IMG/VR virus record: IMGVR_UViG_3300008120_009632 | Span: 23,452 to 87,451 of that record | Length of the DNA stretch: 64,000 nt | From: a virus | Reading direction: 5' to 3' (one strand) | Shown: piece by piece, positions 51,788 through 60,927 of the stretch | Layout: every line of letters begins with the position of its first letter | How positions within the stretch are numbered: position 1 is the first letter of the stretch | Notes under the pieces: generated by a model | What the model saw: the letters and a program-made list of their open reading frames with translations, nothing else | Told to the model about the DNA's origin: nothing | The model's database searches: none | Translations under genes and position numbers: made by a program

Positions 51788-53039
51788 TAATACTATTTTT
51801 ATTCAAATTGCTAGTTATAGAGATCCTCAATTATTGCCAACATTAAGAGATATGCTTAGTAAGGCTGATCATCCAGAGAATTTAAGAATAGGTATTTGTT
51901 GGCAACATTCTAAAGATGATAGTTGGGATAATCTTGATGAATACGCTAATGATCATAGATTTAGAATTATAGATATTAATTATCTTGACTCCAAGGGAGT
52001 TTGTTGGGCCAGAAATTCAGTCCAACAATTATACGATAATGAAAAATATACTATGCAATTAGATAGTCATCATAGATTTATTGAGCATTGGGATACTGAA
52101 CTTATAGATATGATTAAATATTTACAAAAAAAGGGTCACTCCAAACCATTATTAACAGGATATATACCAAGTTTTGATCCAGATAATGATCCACAAGCAA
52201 GAGTTATGGAACCATGGAAAATGAATTTTGATAGATTTATTCCAGAAGGAGCCGTGTTCTTTCTTCCTGCATCATTTGATATTTGGGATTCAAAAGATGA
52301 ACCCCTACCAGCCAGATTTTATAGTGCTCATTTTGCTTTTACAATTGGAGAATTTGCTAAAGAGGTACAGCATGATCCTGAATATTATTTTCATGGAGAA
52401 GAAATTAGTATAGCAGTTAGAGCGTATACTCATGGATATGATTTGTTCCATCCTCATAAAGTTATTTGTTGGCACGAATATACTAGAAAAGGAAGAAAAA
52501 AACAATGGGATGATGATCCAACATGGTTTAAGAAAAATGATCGATGTCATCTAAAAAATAGAAAACTATTTGAAATGGATGGTGAAAAAAGAGATGTAGA
52601 TTTTAGTATATATGGATTTGGTACAGTTAGGTCACTTAGAGACTATGAAAAATATAGTGGCTTAAGCTTTAACAAAAGGGCAATACAAAAAAGAGTTTTG
52701 GATCATAAGGCTCCACCAGATCCAGAAACATCAGACTTAAATGACGATGAATTTAATGCAAAATTATTACAAATATTTAAACATTGTATAGATATACAAT
52801 ACTCTCAAGTTCCAGAAGATGACTATGATTTTTGGGCTGTTGCATTCAAAGATCATAATGGTAATGATATATACAGAAAAGATGCAGATAAAGATGAAAT
52901 ATCAAGAATGAAAAATGATCCTGATGGATATTGTAAAGTATGGAGAGAGTTTCAAACAGATCAAAAACCAAGCAGTTGGCTAGTTTGGCCTCATAGTATA
53001 TCTAAGGGTTGGAGTGATCCAATTACTGGCAATCTATAA
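51759..53039 (+). CDS. GlcNAc-transferase-like glycosyltransferase
   Basis: 426 residues. IFIQIASYRDPQLLPTLRDM, LRIGICWQHSKDDSWDNL, GVCWARNSVQQLYDNE, YTMQLDSHHRFIEHWD and EEISIAVRAYTHGYDLFHPH match the GlcNAc-transferase family (the Skp1 GlcNAc transferase type, PF11397). The D-x-H motif is the metal site. C-terminal 130 residues form an additional domain ending in a Trp-rich tail. It overlaps both neighbours by 29 and 1 bp. Confidence 0.85.
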   Translation: MKEMREEKTNNTIFIQIASYRDPQLLPTLRDMLSKADHPENLRIGICWQHSKDDSWDNLDEYANDHRFRIIDINYLDSKGVCWARNSVQQLYDNEKYTMQLDSHHRFIEHWDTELIDMIKYLQKKGHSKPLLTGYIPSFDPDNDPQARVMEPWKMNFDRFIPEGAVFFLPASFDIWDSKDEPLPARFYSAHFAFTIGEFAKEVQHDPEYYFHGEEISIAVRAYTHGYDLFHPHKVICWHEYTRKGRKKQWDDDPTWFKKNDRCHLKNRKLFEMDGEKRDVDFSIYGFGTVRSLRDYEKYSGLSFNKRAIQKRVLDHKAPPDPETSDLNDDEFNAKLLQIFKHCIDIQYSQVPEDDYDFWAVAFKDHNGNDIYRKDADKDEISRMKNDPDGYCKVWREFQTDQKPSSWLVWPHSISKGWSDPITGNL

Positions 53040-53707
53040 TGCTTCATATTCTCGGATACTGCACAGACATAAATCATCAAAATATATCTTTTTTAAAAAA
53101 TAGATTACCGTCTTTAGAAATTATTAATTCTAATGAAATAGAATTATCTCAAACCTTTTATGCAAAATCGTATTACATACTTGAAAAAATAAAAACATAT
53201 AACAAAAATGATTATGTTATTGTTTGCGATTTATATGATGTTTTACCACTATGGTATACAAATATAGATAGTTTATACGAAAGTATAAAAATAAATTTTG
53301 ATCTAGATAAAATTACGTTTAATGCCGAAGTCGGTTGTTATCCAGATTGCTCTATTGCTAATTCTTATCCAAAACAAAACTATAAATGGAAATATCTAAA
53401 TGCTGGATTATATTTTGGTAAAGTATTAAACATTATAAATATGTTAAATATATCTATAGATAAAATTAAAACCGAAATGGATCAATTGGTATTTAGTAAA
53501 TTATTTTTAAGTAGTAATTTGATAGCTTTAGACTATGAATGTAGAGTATTTCAATCTGTATACGAAGGCACAATAGGCGGATCAATGAATTTGAATGATT
53601 TTTATATACAAGATAATATAATATATAATAAATATTTTAATACTAAACCATTGTTTTTTCACGGAAACGGAAAAACAAATATGTCTAAGTTATCTCCATA
53701 TTTGTGA
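53039..53707 (+). CDS. PLOD-like glycosyltransferase domain protein
   Basis: 222 residues. IVCDLYDVLPLWYTN, ITFNAEVGCYPDCSIANSYP and KYLNAGLYFGKV match the GT domain of procollagen lysine hydroxylases (PLOD) and the virus collagen transferases. In those systems it glucosylates hydroxylysine of collagen. It converges with the minus-strand gene 53690-54343 (18-bp overlap). Confidence 0.75.
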   Translation: MLHILGYCTDINHQNISFLKNRLPSLEIINSNEIELSQTFYAKSYYILEKIKTYNKNDYVIVCDLYDVLPLWYTNIDSLYESIKINFDLDKITFNAEVGCYPDCSIANSYPKQNYKWKYLNAGLYFGKVLNIINMLNISIDKIKTEMDQLVFSKLFLSSNLIALDYECRVFQSVYEGTIGGSMNLNDFYIQDNIIYNKYFNTKPLFFHGNGKTNMSKLSPYL

Positions 53708-54343
53708 CTGTGGATGCCTACCATCCCAGTTCATATATATTGGACCTATATGATCAACATCGCAAGGTAAGCATTTTTTTTGTTTGAAAGTATTAGCAAA
53801 CATACAATCATAAACACTAGCGTTCCTAGATTCAGAAAAATTTTTCAAATTCGACTTATGAAATAATTGAAAATATCCTATATGATAACAACCTCCTTGA
53901 ACATATTTTTTGTTTAGATAATCATTAAACGTATTATATATTCTACGCCCACAGCTATATAAGCATTCATTGCTTTTGTCTGGTAATTGATTAAATACAT
54001 CAATCATACTTGTTGATCTTGGATCTGTAATATTAGATATTATACAGTCTGAGTCCAATAAAAGTATATACTCATAACTATTATCTTTAAGAGTTAAATT
54101 TTTAAAAAACGAGTTTAGAGCTCTAGCTTTATTAAAAGGATTATCATTATGATAAAATTCATTTGTTATATAGCAATTTATATTTTTTTGTTTACAAAAT
54201 TCTTGTGTTGACGTATCTTTTTCTGTAGTTATTATAAAATAATAATTATTAAGCAGTATTTCTTTATTTTTCTCAAAACAAAAAGATAAATAATCTAAAT
54301 AATCAACGCAAATACTTACGATTAATATTTTCATGTTAGTCAT
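53690..54343 (-). CDS. Galactosyltransferase-type GT, inserted antisense
   Basis: 217 residues: MKILIVSICVDYLDYLSFC, FNKARALNSFF, YILLLDSDCIISN, CDVDHIGPIYMNWDGRHP. The FNKxxxLN, DSD and HIGPxxxNW motifs match the GT7/GT27-type galactosyltransferase N- and C-terminal domains. It is the only minus-strand gene within 50126-56724, with its own GGTGTA-type motif. ATG 54334 is an equal alternative start. Confidence 0.7.
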   Translation of the reverse strand: MTNMKILIVSICVDYLDYLSFCFEKNKEILLNNYYFIITTEKDTSTQEFCKQKNINCYITNEFYHNDNPFNKARALNSFFKNLTLKDNSYEYILLLDSDCIISNITDPRSTSMIDVFNQLPDKSNECLYSCGRRIYNTFNDYLNKKYVQGGCYHIGYFQLFHKSNLKNFSESRNASVYDCMFANTFKQKKCLPCDVDHIGPIYMNWDGRHPQSQIWR

Positions 54344-54375
54344 TTCTATTAGTTTAAATATTAAAAATCATATTC

Positions 54376-54387
54376 AATAATTACACC
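54376..54387 (-). promoter_or_regulatory. GGTGTA-type promoter-like motif upstream of the antisense GT
   Basis: Minus strand GGTGTAATTATT, about 35 bp before ATG 54343. It serves the one minus-strand gene in the plus-strand block, which supports a promoter role. Confidence 0.5.
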
Positions 54388-54408
54388 ATTAATTACTTAA
54401 AATAAATT

Positions 54409-55113
54409 ATGAATAATATAAATAAATACATATCAGATTGGGATAATATTCATTGCGAACAACATGTTGTTAATCTTGTTGAACAAATATATAAAAAAAT
54501 TAATGCATATTATATACATGATGAGTCAATATGTGTAGTAGATATTGGAGCAAATGTTGGAAAAGTATATGATTTATTATCTAAAAAGATATCTTTAGAA
54601 CAATACTATATGATTGAACCAAATATCGAACTCTATAAATATCTAATAGATAAATATAAAAATAATTCTAACATAAAAATTTACAATAATGCAGTAGGGT
54701 TGACTGATAATATTGTTTATTTTGACACTTCCTCTATGGAGTATCAAATAAAAAATAATTCTACTAATTTAAATTTTGGACTATGTAAAGTTTCCAATAA
54801 TCCAACTAATCAGGAGATTAAGAGTATAAAAATATCTCAGTTTTTTCAAGATAATCCTATCCTATACGGAAAACCATGTTTTATAAAAATAGATACCGAA
54901 AATTTTGATTATCAAATATTATCAGACTTAGTAAATGTTATAGATTTATTTAATAAAAAACCCATTATAGAATTTGAAAATAACTATTTTTGTGATGGAC
55001 ATAGTATAGAATGGGCTCAGAGTATAGTTGATCAATATATTAATAAAGGATATCAAAAAATAGAAGTAACAAGACATATGGGTGATGGCATATTAGAACC
55101 GTATTATGAATAA
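54409..55113 (+). CDS. FkbM-type SAM-dependent methyltransferase
   Basis: 234 residues: VVDIGANVGKVYDLL (SAM motif I), YYMIEPNIELYKYL, CFIKIDTENFDYQILSDL and PIIEFENNYF. Probably O-methylates a sugar of the island's product. It overlaps the next gene by 8 bp. Confidence 0.85.
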   Translation: MNNINKYISDWDNIHCEQHVVNLVEQIYKKINAYYIHDESICVVDIGANVGKVYDLLSKKISLEQYYMIEPNIELYKYLIDKYKNNSNIKIYNNAVGLTDNIVYFDTSSMEYQIKNNSTNLNFGLCKVSNNPTNQEIKSIKISQFFQDNPILYGKPCFIKIDTENFDYQILSDLVNVIDLFNKKPIIEFENNYFCDGHSIEWAQSIVDQYINKGYQKIEVTRHMGDGILEPYYE

Positions 55114-56122
55114 ATTAATAATTAGACATACGTTTAGGAATATTTCTGACAGAGGGTGTGACTACTATGCTACAACTTTTTTTATAAAACTATTTGATAT
55201 ATTAAAAAATAGATATCCCAATATAGATTTTCAAATTGATGAATGCAAAAAATATGAATCTATGGGATATGGTGGATTATCTAGTTGTATGCATTTATCC
55301 ATACTTAATCCAATTAATAATAAATATATTCTTATTTCATTATTTGATAATTGGAAATATCATTTTAATCGAGTTCTAGGTTGGGATCCAGATAATATGG
55401 TACAATTTTTTTATGCTGGATCATTTGATTTTTTAGATTTTTATGCCTATAAACAATTAGTTTCTTACAACAAAGACTTTGTATTTCCTAATAATATTCA
55501 AGATATACATAAACAATTTTTTTATATACCTTGTTATGATTGTTTATACGATACTTTAACTAATCTTTTTAATAATAGAAATATTAATAATTTAAAAAAA
55601 CCTAATTTATTTTTTAGAGGTTATTTATGGGATACTAGAAAATTAATGATAAGTAATATAAAAAATATATCTAATGATATTATTATTATTGATAAAAATA
55701 CAGAAAATAATAATTTTCATTATAGCAATTTTGTATCGGAACTCGCATCTTATAAAGCATCATTAAGTTTACCTGGAGGAACTTCTATTTGTCATAGAGA
55801 TATAGAAAGTTTTGCTGTTGGAACACCAGTATTTAGACCATTATTAACAACTAATTATCCAGATCCATTATTACCCAATCATCATTATATTGCTTTTTAT
55901 GGTTTATGTGATTATAGTAATGAACATCATCCAACATTTGTATCCTATGAAGATTTTCAAAATAATTTATTATATTGGTGGAATAAATTAAAGAATAATG
56001 AAGAATATCTAAATTATATATCAGTAAATGCTAGAGATTGGTTCGTTAAACACTGCACAATGGATAAAAATATAGAATACGTTTTATCTCAATTAAATAT
56101 AGAAAAACTTAATTATGATTAA
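55106..56122 (+). CDS. GT90/exostosin-like glycosyltransferase
   Basis: 338 residues. NLFFRGYLWDTRKLM, YKASLSLPGGTSICHRDIESFAVGTPVFRP and WFVKHCTMDKNIEYVL resemble the C-terminal nucleotide-sugar side of GT90 (CAP10/KDELC) and related transferases. The N-terminal half is not assigned. Low GC like its neighbours. It overlaps the CmcI-like gene by 8 bp. Confidence 0.65.
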   Translation: MNKLIIRHTFRNISDRGCDYYATTFFIKLFDILKNRYPNIDFQIDECKKYESMGYGGLSSCMHLSILNPINNKYILISLFDNWKYHFNRVLGWDPDNMVQFFYAGSFDFLDFYAYKQLVSYNKDFVFPNNIQDIHKQFFYIPCYDCLYDTLTNLFNNRNINNLKKPNLFFRGYLWDTRKLMISNIKNISNDIIIIDKNTENNNFHYSNFVSELASYKASLSLPGGTSICHRDIESFAVGTPVFRPLLTTNYPDPLLPNHHYIAFYGLCDYSNEHHPTFVSYEDFQNNLLYWWNKLKNNEEYLNYISVNARDWFVKHCTMDKNIEYVLSQLNIEKLNYD

Positions 56123-56724
56123 TATTAATCTTCGTGAAGAATTATCTTGTTCTGGTAAAAATTGTTTTGATAATAATTTTTTTATAAATAGCTTGAGTGG
56201 AGATATTGCTCATTTATCCTATAAAGGACTATCAACAGAGCAAAATCCTAATATTATATATCCTTTTAATACGTTAATAGCAAATGCCAAACCATCAAGA
56301 ATAATAGAGATAGGAACATTTTATGGTGGATTAACATTAATATTAAGAGCACTACTTCATAATAATATGCTATATAGCTCACAAATTTTCACATATGATA
56401 TAAATTGCCCTGCTCATCTCTTATCTTTAATTAATGATTCAAGCAATATTAAATCATATACCAAAAATTTATTTTCTGAATCTTATTCTGAAAAAGTGTG
56501 AGTTTAATATTTTGTCTGCTTATCTCAAACCCAATGATATCATCATGGCCCATGACTATTGTCCAAATAGAAACTATTTTGAAGACAATATGAAAGGTAA
56601 ACAGTGGAACTGGTGCGAGATAGAGGATAATGATATCAATAATAGTATTACTACAAATAATTTAACAAAATTTATGTATGAAGATTTTCTATCTGTCGGC
56701 TGGCTATGTATGAAAAAATCATAA
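56115..56724 (+). pseudogene. CmcI/cephalosporin-hydroxylase-type methyltransferase, frameshifted with deletion
   Basis: First part 56115-56501: HLSYKGLSTEQNP, RIIEIGTFYGGLTLILRAL (SAM site). It ends in SESYSEKV and a stop. Second part, another frame, from about 56490: KKCEFNILSAYLKPNDIIMAHDY with the metal His/Asp motif and an intact C-terminus. Family members have about 15-20 residues with a CDGG motif between these parts; they are absent here, so a deletion of about 50 bp or more removed them and shifted the frame near 56490. Confidence 0.8.
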
Positions 56725-57630
56725 TACTGGATATAGTATTCCATATCCTTGATATTTTTTAATACCTTTATATTCTTTATTTTGCAAATCTTTAGCCGAC
56801 TGTTTAAACACATTAATATAATCTTCAACAGTATCTAGTTTATATTTTTTATATTTTCTATTATATGATAATAACAAACTAGCACATCCCACAACAAATG
56901 GATTACTCATACTAGTGCCACTCATTAAAGCATACTTATTTCCTGGAACACAACCCAAAATATTATATCCTGGAGCAAGAAAATCTAACGAATCTCCACT
57001 ACAGGTAAAGTCTGTCCTATCTAAATTTTCATTTATTGCACCAATAGCTATAGTATGATTATATTTAGCTGGATACATTATATCTGTATTTTTTCCTGAA
57101 TTACCAGCAGCACAGAACATTACGCAACCTTTGCTTGCCGCATAATCTATCGCTGATTCTAGTAATTGAGCAGGGTATGGGGAGCCTAAACTCATTGTAA
57201 TAAAATCTACTTTTCTATCAGCTGCCCATTTAATTGCTTTAGCTATATTATTTAAATTACCATTACCATTATCTCCAAGAGCTTTTACTGCTATTATTTT
57301 TGTTTTTGGTGCCACCCCTACCATACCTGTTCCATTATTTTCTGCTGCTATCGTTGATGAGACATGAGTACCATGACCAGCAATATCATTAACCTTTTGA
57401 TTAGGATTATCAAAATTTATACTATCTATTATATTATTTTTAATATCTTCATGATTTATATCACAACCAGTATCTATAACAGCCACAGTTACTCCATCTC
57501 CTTGAGATTTATTCCATAAAGATTTAATTCCAAATTTATCTATTTCCCATCCAGTAATTTGTTTTGTTTCTGGAGTAATTCCGAATAAATCTTCTCTTGT
57601 ATATGGTAGTAATCCAATTTTATTGACCAT
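56719..57630 (-). CDS. Subtilisin-like serine protease (S8)
   Basis: 303 residues. Catalytic Asp in VTVAVIDTGCDINHED, His in GHGTHVSSTIA, oxyanion Asn in FCAAGNSG, Ser in SGTSMSNPFVVG: a complete S8 enzyme. There is no signal peptide and the propeptide is short (about 45 residues), as in intracellular subtilisins. It converges with the pseudogene 56115-56724 (6-bp overlap). It may process the virion or host proteins. Its start overlaps the trypsin-like gene by 11 bp. Confidence 0.9.
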   Translation of the reverse strand: MVNKIGLLPYTREDLFGITPETKQITGWEIDKFGIKSLWNKSQGDGVTVAVIDTGCDINHEDIKNNIIDSINFDNPNQKVNDIAGHGTHVSSTIAAENNGTGMVGVAPKTKIIAVKALGDNGNGNLNNIAKAIKWAADRKVDFITMSLGSPYPAQLLESAIDYAASKGCVMFCAAGNSGKNTDIMYPAKYNHTIAIGAINENLDRTDFTCSGDSLDFLAPGYNILGCVPGNKYALMSGTSMSNPFVVGCASLLLSYNRKYKKYKLDTVEDYINVFKQSAKDLQNKEYKGIKKYQGYGILYPVL

Positions 57631-58387
57631 TATGTTTCTCCATTATTTTAATTTTTCGTTCTTTTATCCATGATATAAATTTGCTTATTCTTGTATGACC
57701 ACACTCATCTCCGTATGTGGAATCTGGTTTTTTATCGGCAGCCATAACACAGGAGTTTATTCCTGCTAATCTATTATCTATAAATAATCCACCACCACTA
57801 TCACCGCTTGCTATTATAAACTCTAGTGATGTTTTTTTATAGGAACCAGATGGTGAACAAATTAATAGATCATTGTCTATACTATCTATAGTATTTAATC
57901 CTGCTCTTCTATTATCATCAGATTTTATAGCGCCAGTTTCAAAAGTTCCAGTTAAACCATATCCGGACATACTACATACTTTATCAAGCTCATCTGTATT
58001 TTCATATAATTCAGGATAAATAGTTAATCCAATATCATTATCACAATATCCTATAGCTATATCTTTAAATCCAAAATTTTTTGGTTCAAATTCTATTGGA
58101 TATTCTAAATTTATTACTTTGATTGTTTTACCATTTATGGTAATATTACAACTTTTTGCTTCCTTTATAACATGTGCTGCTGTTAATATAAATCTATTAT
58201 CTATAGCCACAGCAGAAGCACAGTATTGTTTATTATCTCCAGCTATTCCACATAATTTTCCAACACAACTAAATTTTTGTCCATATTCTATATATTTCAT
58301 ATCTTCGTTATAAGGATCAATAGTTCCAGCAGATACTTGGAAAGTACTGCTTAATAGTATTATTAATAAAATAATATATTTGATCAT
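57620..58387 (-). CDS. Secreted trypsin-like serine protease
   Basis: 255 residues from ATG 58387, preceded by TTGGAG. A signal peptide covers MIKYIILLIILLSSTFQVSA. His in FILTAAHVIKEA, Asp in GFKDIAIGYCDND, Ser in IIASGDSGGGLFID, plus six or more Cys (SCVGKLCGI, KSCNIT, YCDN, VCSMSG). It is of the S1 family and active outside the cytoplasm. Coupled with subtilisin downstream. Confidence 0.88.
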   Translation of the reverse strand: MIKYIILLIILLSSTFQVSAGTIDPYNEDMKYIEYGQKFSCVGKLCGIAGDNKQYCASAVAIDNRFILTAAHVIKEAKSCNITINGKTIKVINLEYPIEFEPKNFGFKDIAIGYCDNDIGLTIYPELYENTDELDKVCSMSGYGLTGTFETGAIKSDDNRRAGLNTIDSIDNDLLICSPSGSYKKTSLEFIIASGDSGGGLFIDNRLAGINSCVMAADKKPDSTYGDECGHTRISKFISWIKERKIKIMEKHNGQ

Positions 58388-58408
58388 AACTATCTCCAAT
58401 CGTTCTAA

Positions 58409-59410
58409 TCATACGGGAGGACAGCACTTTCCGTTTGTGTAAATCCAAGAACTTGGACAACATATTAAATCTCCATTACCATCAAGACCACAAGAATCAT
58501 AAGAAATTACACCAACAGAGACAGCAGTACTGATATTCCCATTCTGAGTTACTGTGTAATTTTCTAGAATAGATTGATTATTATTATATATTCCTATAAA
58601 TATATTTCCAGATATATATTCATAATTGATTGTAAAACACGAAGTAGGATTATCTGAATCACAAATTTCTAAAGCACCACCATTTGGGTCGAATCCTATT
58701 GTTGAGTCAACTTCCAGAGTATGAGCATCTGGACAAGTTACTGCCGGTCCATTTGATGGTCCTCCATCTGGAGGTTGTGGTGGAGTTGGAGGATCTCCCC
58801 AAGGATTTGTTCCCGGAGGAGGAGGAGGAGGAGGAGGAGGAGGAGATGGTGGACTAGGAGGACTAGGAGGCCCAGGAAACAATCCGCCACCACCTCCACC
58901 CGGAGGAAATCCTGGCTGATTAGGAAATCCTGGTTCTTCTTGACTATTGCAACTCCCACATTTACCATTGACAAAATTACCTCCACAAGGAGATAATGGA
59001 TTAGATGGAGGATATTCACTAAATTCACCACCTCGTTTATCTTGACATTCATTTTTACATCCGCATTCTGTCATTGACTTTCCAGGTTTTTTCATTTGTT
59101 GACAAGTTAAAATATTATAACAACCATCTCCATCTTTATCAAAATAACAAGTAGCTGTTGTTTCAGAGTCTACAATACCGCCATACGTTGGAGTCTTATA
59201 AAAGTCACAAATATTTTCATCTGTAAATCCAAAATCTTCTAATGTTTTTTTAGAACAATCAGCTTTTGATGATGCTTGTATACAAGCTTTAGGTCCTTGA
59301 TAACTAAAATAAGCTCCACACTTTTTCGGAGTAGCACAACATTGTGAACATATTGCATCAGATTCTTCTGATGACTGTATTTCAAAACTATTAAATTTAA
59401 ATATTTTCAT
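58409..59410 (-). CDS. Cys-rich protein with polyproline hinge
   Basis: 333 residues: N-terminal MKIFKFNSFEIQSSEES, then about 140 residues with about 20 Cys in pairs (CSQCCATPKKCG, CGCKNECQDKRGG), then a Pro-Ser-Pro block with a run of P near residue 190, a second globular part and a Cys-rich end (DLICCPSSWIYTNGKCCPP). It lacks a signal peptide. It is a relative of 59416-60927 by layout. Probably an extended disulfide- or metal-stabilised virion protein; family not recognised. Confidence 0.6.
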   Translation of the reverse strand: MKIFKFNSFEIQSSEESDAICSQCCATPKKCGAYFSYQGPKACIQASSKADCSKKTLEDFGFTDENICDFYKTPTYGGIVDSETTATCYFDKDGDGCYNILTCQQMKKPGKSMTECGCKNECQDKRGGEFSEYPPSNPLSPCGGNFVNGKCGSCNSQEEPGFPNQPGFPPGGGGGGLFPGPPSPPSPPSPPPPPPPPPPGTNPWGDPPTPPQPPDGGPSNGPAVTCPDAHTLEVDSTIGFDPNGGALEICDSDNPTSCFTINYEYISGNIFIGIYNNNQSILENYTVTQNGNISTAVSVGVISYDSCGLDGNGDLICCPSSWIYTNGKCCPPV

Positions 59411-59415
59411 TATTA

Positions 59416-60927
59416 TTATTGATTAATTATTAATGGTTCTTGACATACTGGAAGTATTGGGGGTAATGGAGTGGGATCGGGTATTGTAGAGGATGAACAA
59501 TCACCACTACCACATAAATAATTTAAGCAGGATAAGTATGAATCGTGTGGACCTGTTGGATCTTGAACACAATGACCATCAAAACAAATATATCTAGCAT
59601 CACACTTACAGCTACAAATTTGTTCAAATAATAATATATCATTAATATTATTTAATATTTCTATATTGCTACAAGGATTATTCGTATTCGGTATTGGTGT
59701 TGGACCTATACTTGTAGGAGGAGGACTTGGTGGACTTGGAGGAGATAAAGCTGATTGAAATGTAATCGAATTATTCATTCCGTCATATGCTACAAGAACA
59801 GGACCATTATCAAGTTGAGTACCAAATACAGAACTTATTGATTCATTACTGAATATCATTGCTCCACTAATAGGAGTATTTGATAAGTAACCTCCTGGTA
59901 AATCAATAATAATAGTTGGTTTATTATGCTCATTAATTTGAAACAAATCACCAGACGCTGATCCATTAGTCTTGCTAAATGTCATTGGACTAGTAGAAGT
60001 ATGAATTTTTACATACCTATCTCCTGTACCGCCAGAACAACTTAGCATCAATGGCCCAGCATCGGTGCCAATTTCTGATCCAATAGATGGAGTATTTTGT
60101 CCTGAAGAATTATAATTAGCAAGATTCCATATGCCTGACCATGATCCTACTAGATCTCCATTATCCTCATTCCATGTCACCATAATAGATGCCAAAGATG
60201 GATTTGGTGGAGGAGGGAGGTCACAGCACTCAGCGCCAATTTCCTGTCTTGTAATTTTATCTACACATATCCAATCTGAACCTCTTTTCTCTAAAGTTCC
60301 TGACACATATTTTCTACATGGAGGATCCGGATCTGGACTAGGCGGTGGACTTGGAGGACTAGGTGGACCAGGAGGTGGCGGTGGAGGAGGTGGTGGAGGA
60401 GGTCCGGGTGGAGGAGGATTTGTCGGATCACACATTGAATTATCACATGCTGGACAATTAAAACAGTCGGATACTTCTCCATCTTGTTCTCTTATGCACT
60501 GTCCACAAGTTGCACTAGTTGGATTATCATCACAAAATACTATTGTTGTACAACAAGGATTTTTATCTTCACAAGGATTTTCTACAGAGCATTTATAAAT
60601 ACATCTACTATCTCCACACTCTCCAATAATAGCACAATCATTTTCATCATATCCCATAAAACATTTTCTACTTACAGAATCAAATCCTATACATGTTGTG
60701 TATGTTATTCCTTCAAGATTTGCTTCGCTACATGAAACAGTAGGCTGAGCACAATCAGTGCAACCACATGGAGATGCTATTTCTGTCCACTCATTTCCAA
60801 CATTATATAAACTTGGTAAGCATTGCCAAACACACCTATTATCCGAACAAGAACAGTCGCTTCCTCCTTCAGTTGTTTGAATATTATACTGGATAGCATT
60901 CGGTATTGATAATTTAAATAATTTCAT
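59416..60927 (-). CDS. Cys-rich protein with polyproline hinge, second copy type
   Basis: 503 residues. Like its neighbour: MKLFKLSIPNAIQYN start, about 170 residues of Cys-rich repeats (CSCSDNRCVWQCLPS, ECGDSRCIYKCSV, CCTTIVFC), a Pro-Ser hinge (PPGPPSPPSPPPSPDPD), a beta-rich globular domain of about 180 residues (SIMVTWNEDNGDLVGSWSG) and a second PSPPSPPP block with a Cys-rich end. The C-x-W-Q-C/C-x-x-K-C units recur at least twice. Overlaps the actin-like gene by 4 bp. Confidence 0.6.
   Translation of the reverse strand: MKLFKLSIPNAIQYNIQTTEGGSDCSCSDNRCVWQCLPSLYNVGNEWTEIASPCGCTDCAQPTVSCSEANLEGITYTTCIGFDSVSRKCFMGYDENDCAIIGECGDSRCIYKCSVENPCEDKNPCCTTIVFCDDNPTSATCGQCIREQDGEVSDCFNCPACDNSMCDPTNPPPPGPPPPPPPPPPPGPPSPPSPPPSPDPDPPCRKYVSGTLEKRGSDWICVDKITRQEIGAECCDLPPPPNPSLASIMVTWNEDNGDLVGSWSGIWNLANYNSSGQNTPSIGSEIGTDAGPLMLSCSGGTGDRYVKIHTSTSPMTFSKTNGSASGDLFQINEHNKPTIIIDLPGGYLSNTPISGAMIFSNESISSVFGTQLDNGPVLVAYDGMNNSITFQSALSPPSPPSPPPTSIGPTPIPNTNNPCSNIEILNNINDILLFEQICSCKCDARYICFDGHCVQDPTGPHDSYLSCLNYLCGSGDCSSSTIPDPTPLPPILPVCQEPLIINQ

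Noticed and set aside
56725-56770. Bidirectional terminator at the convergent junction of 56724 and 56719
   Set aside because: Arms of only six bases (GGATAT/ATATCC) inside coding sequence; the U-tract is offset, so evidence is too weak.
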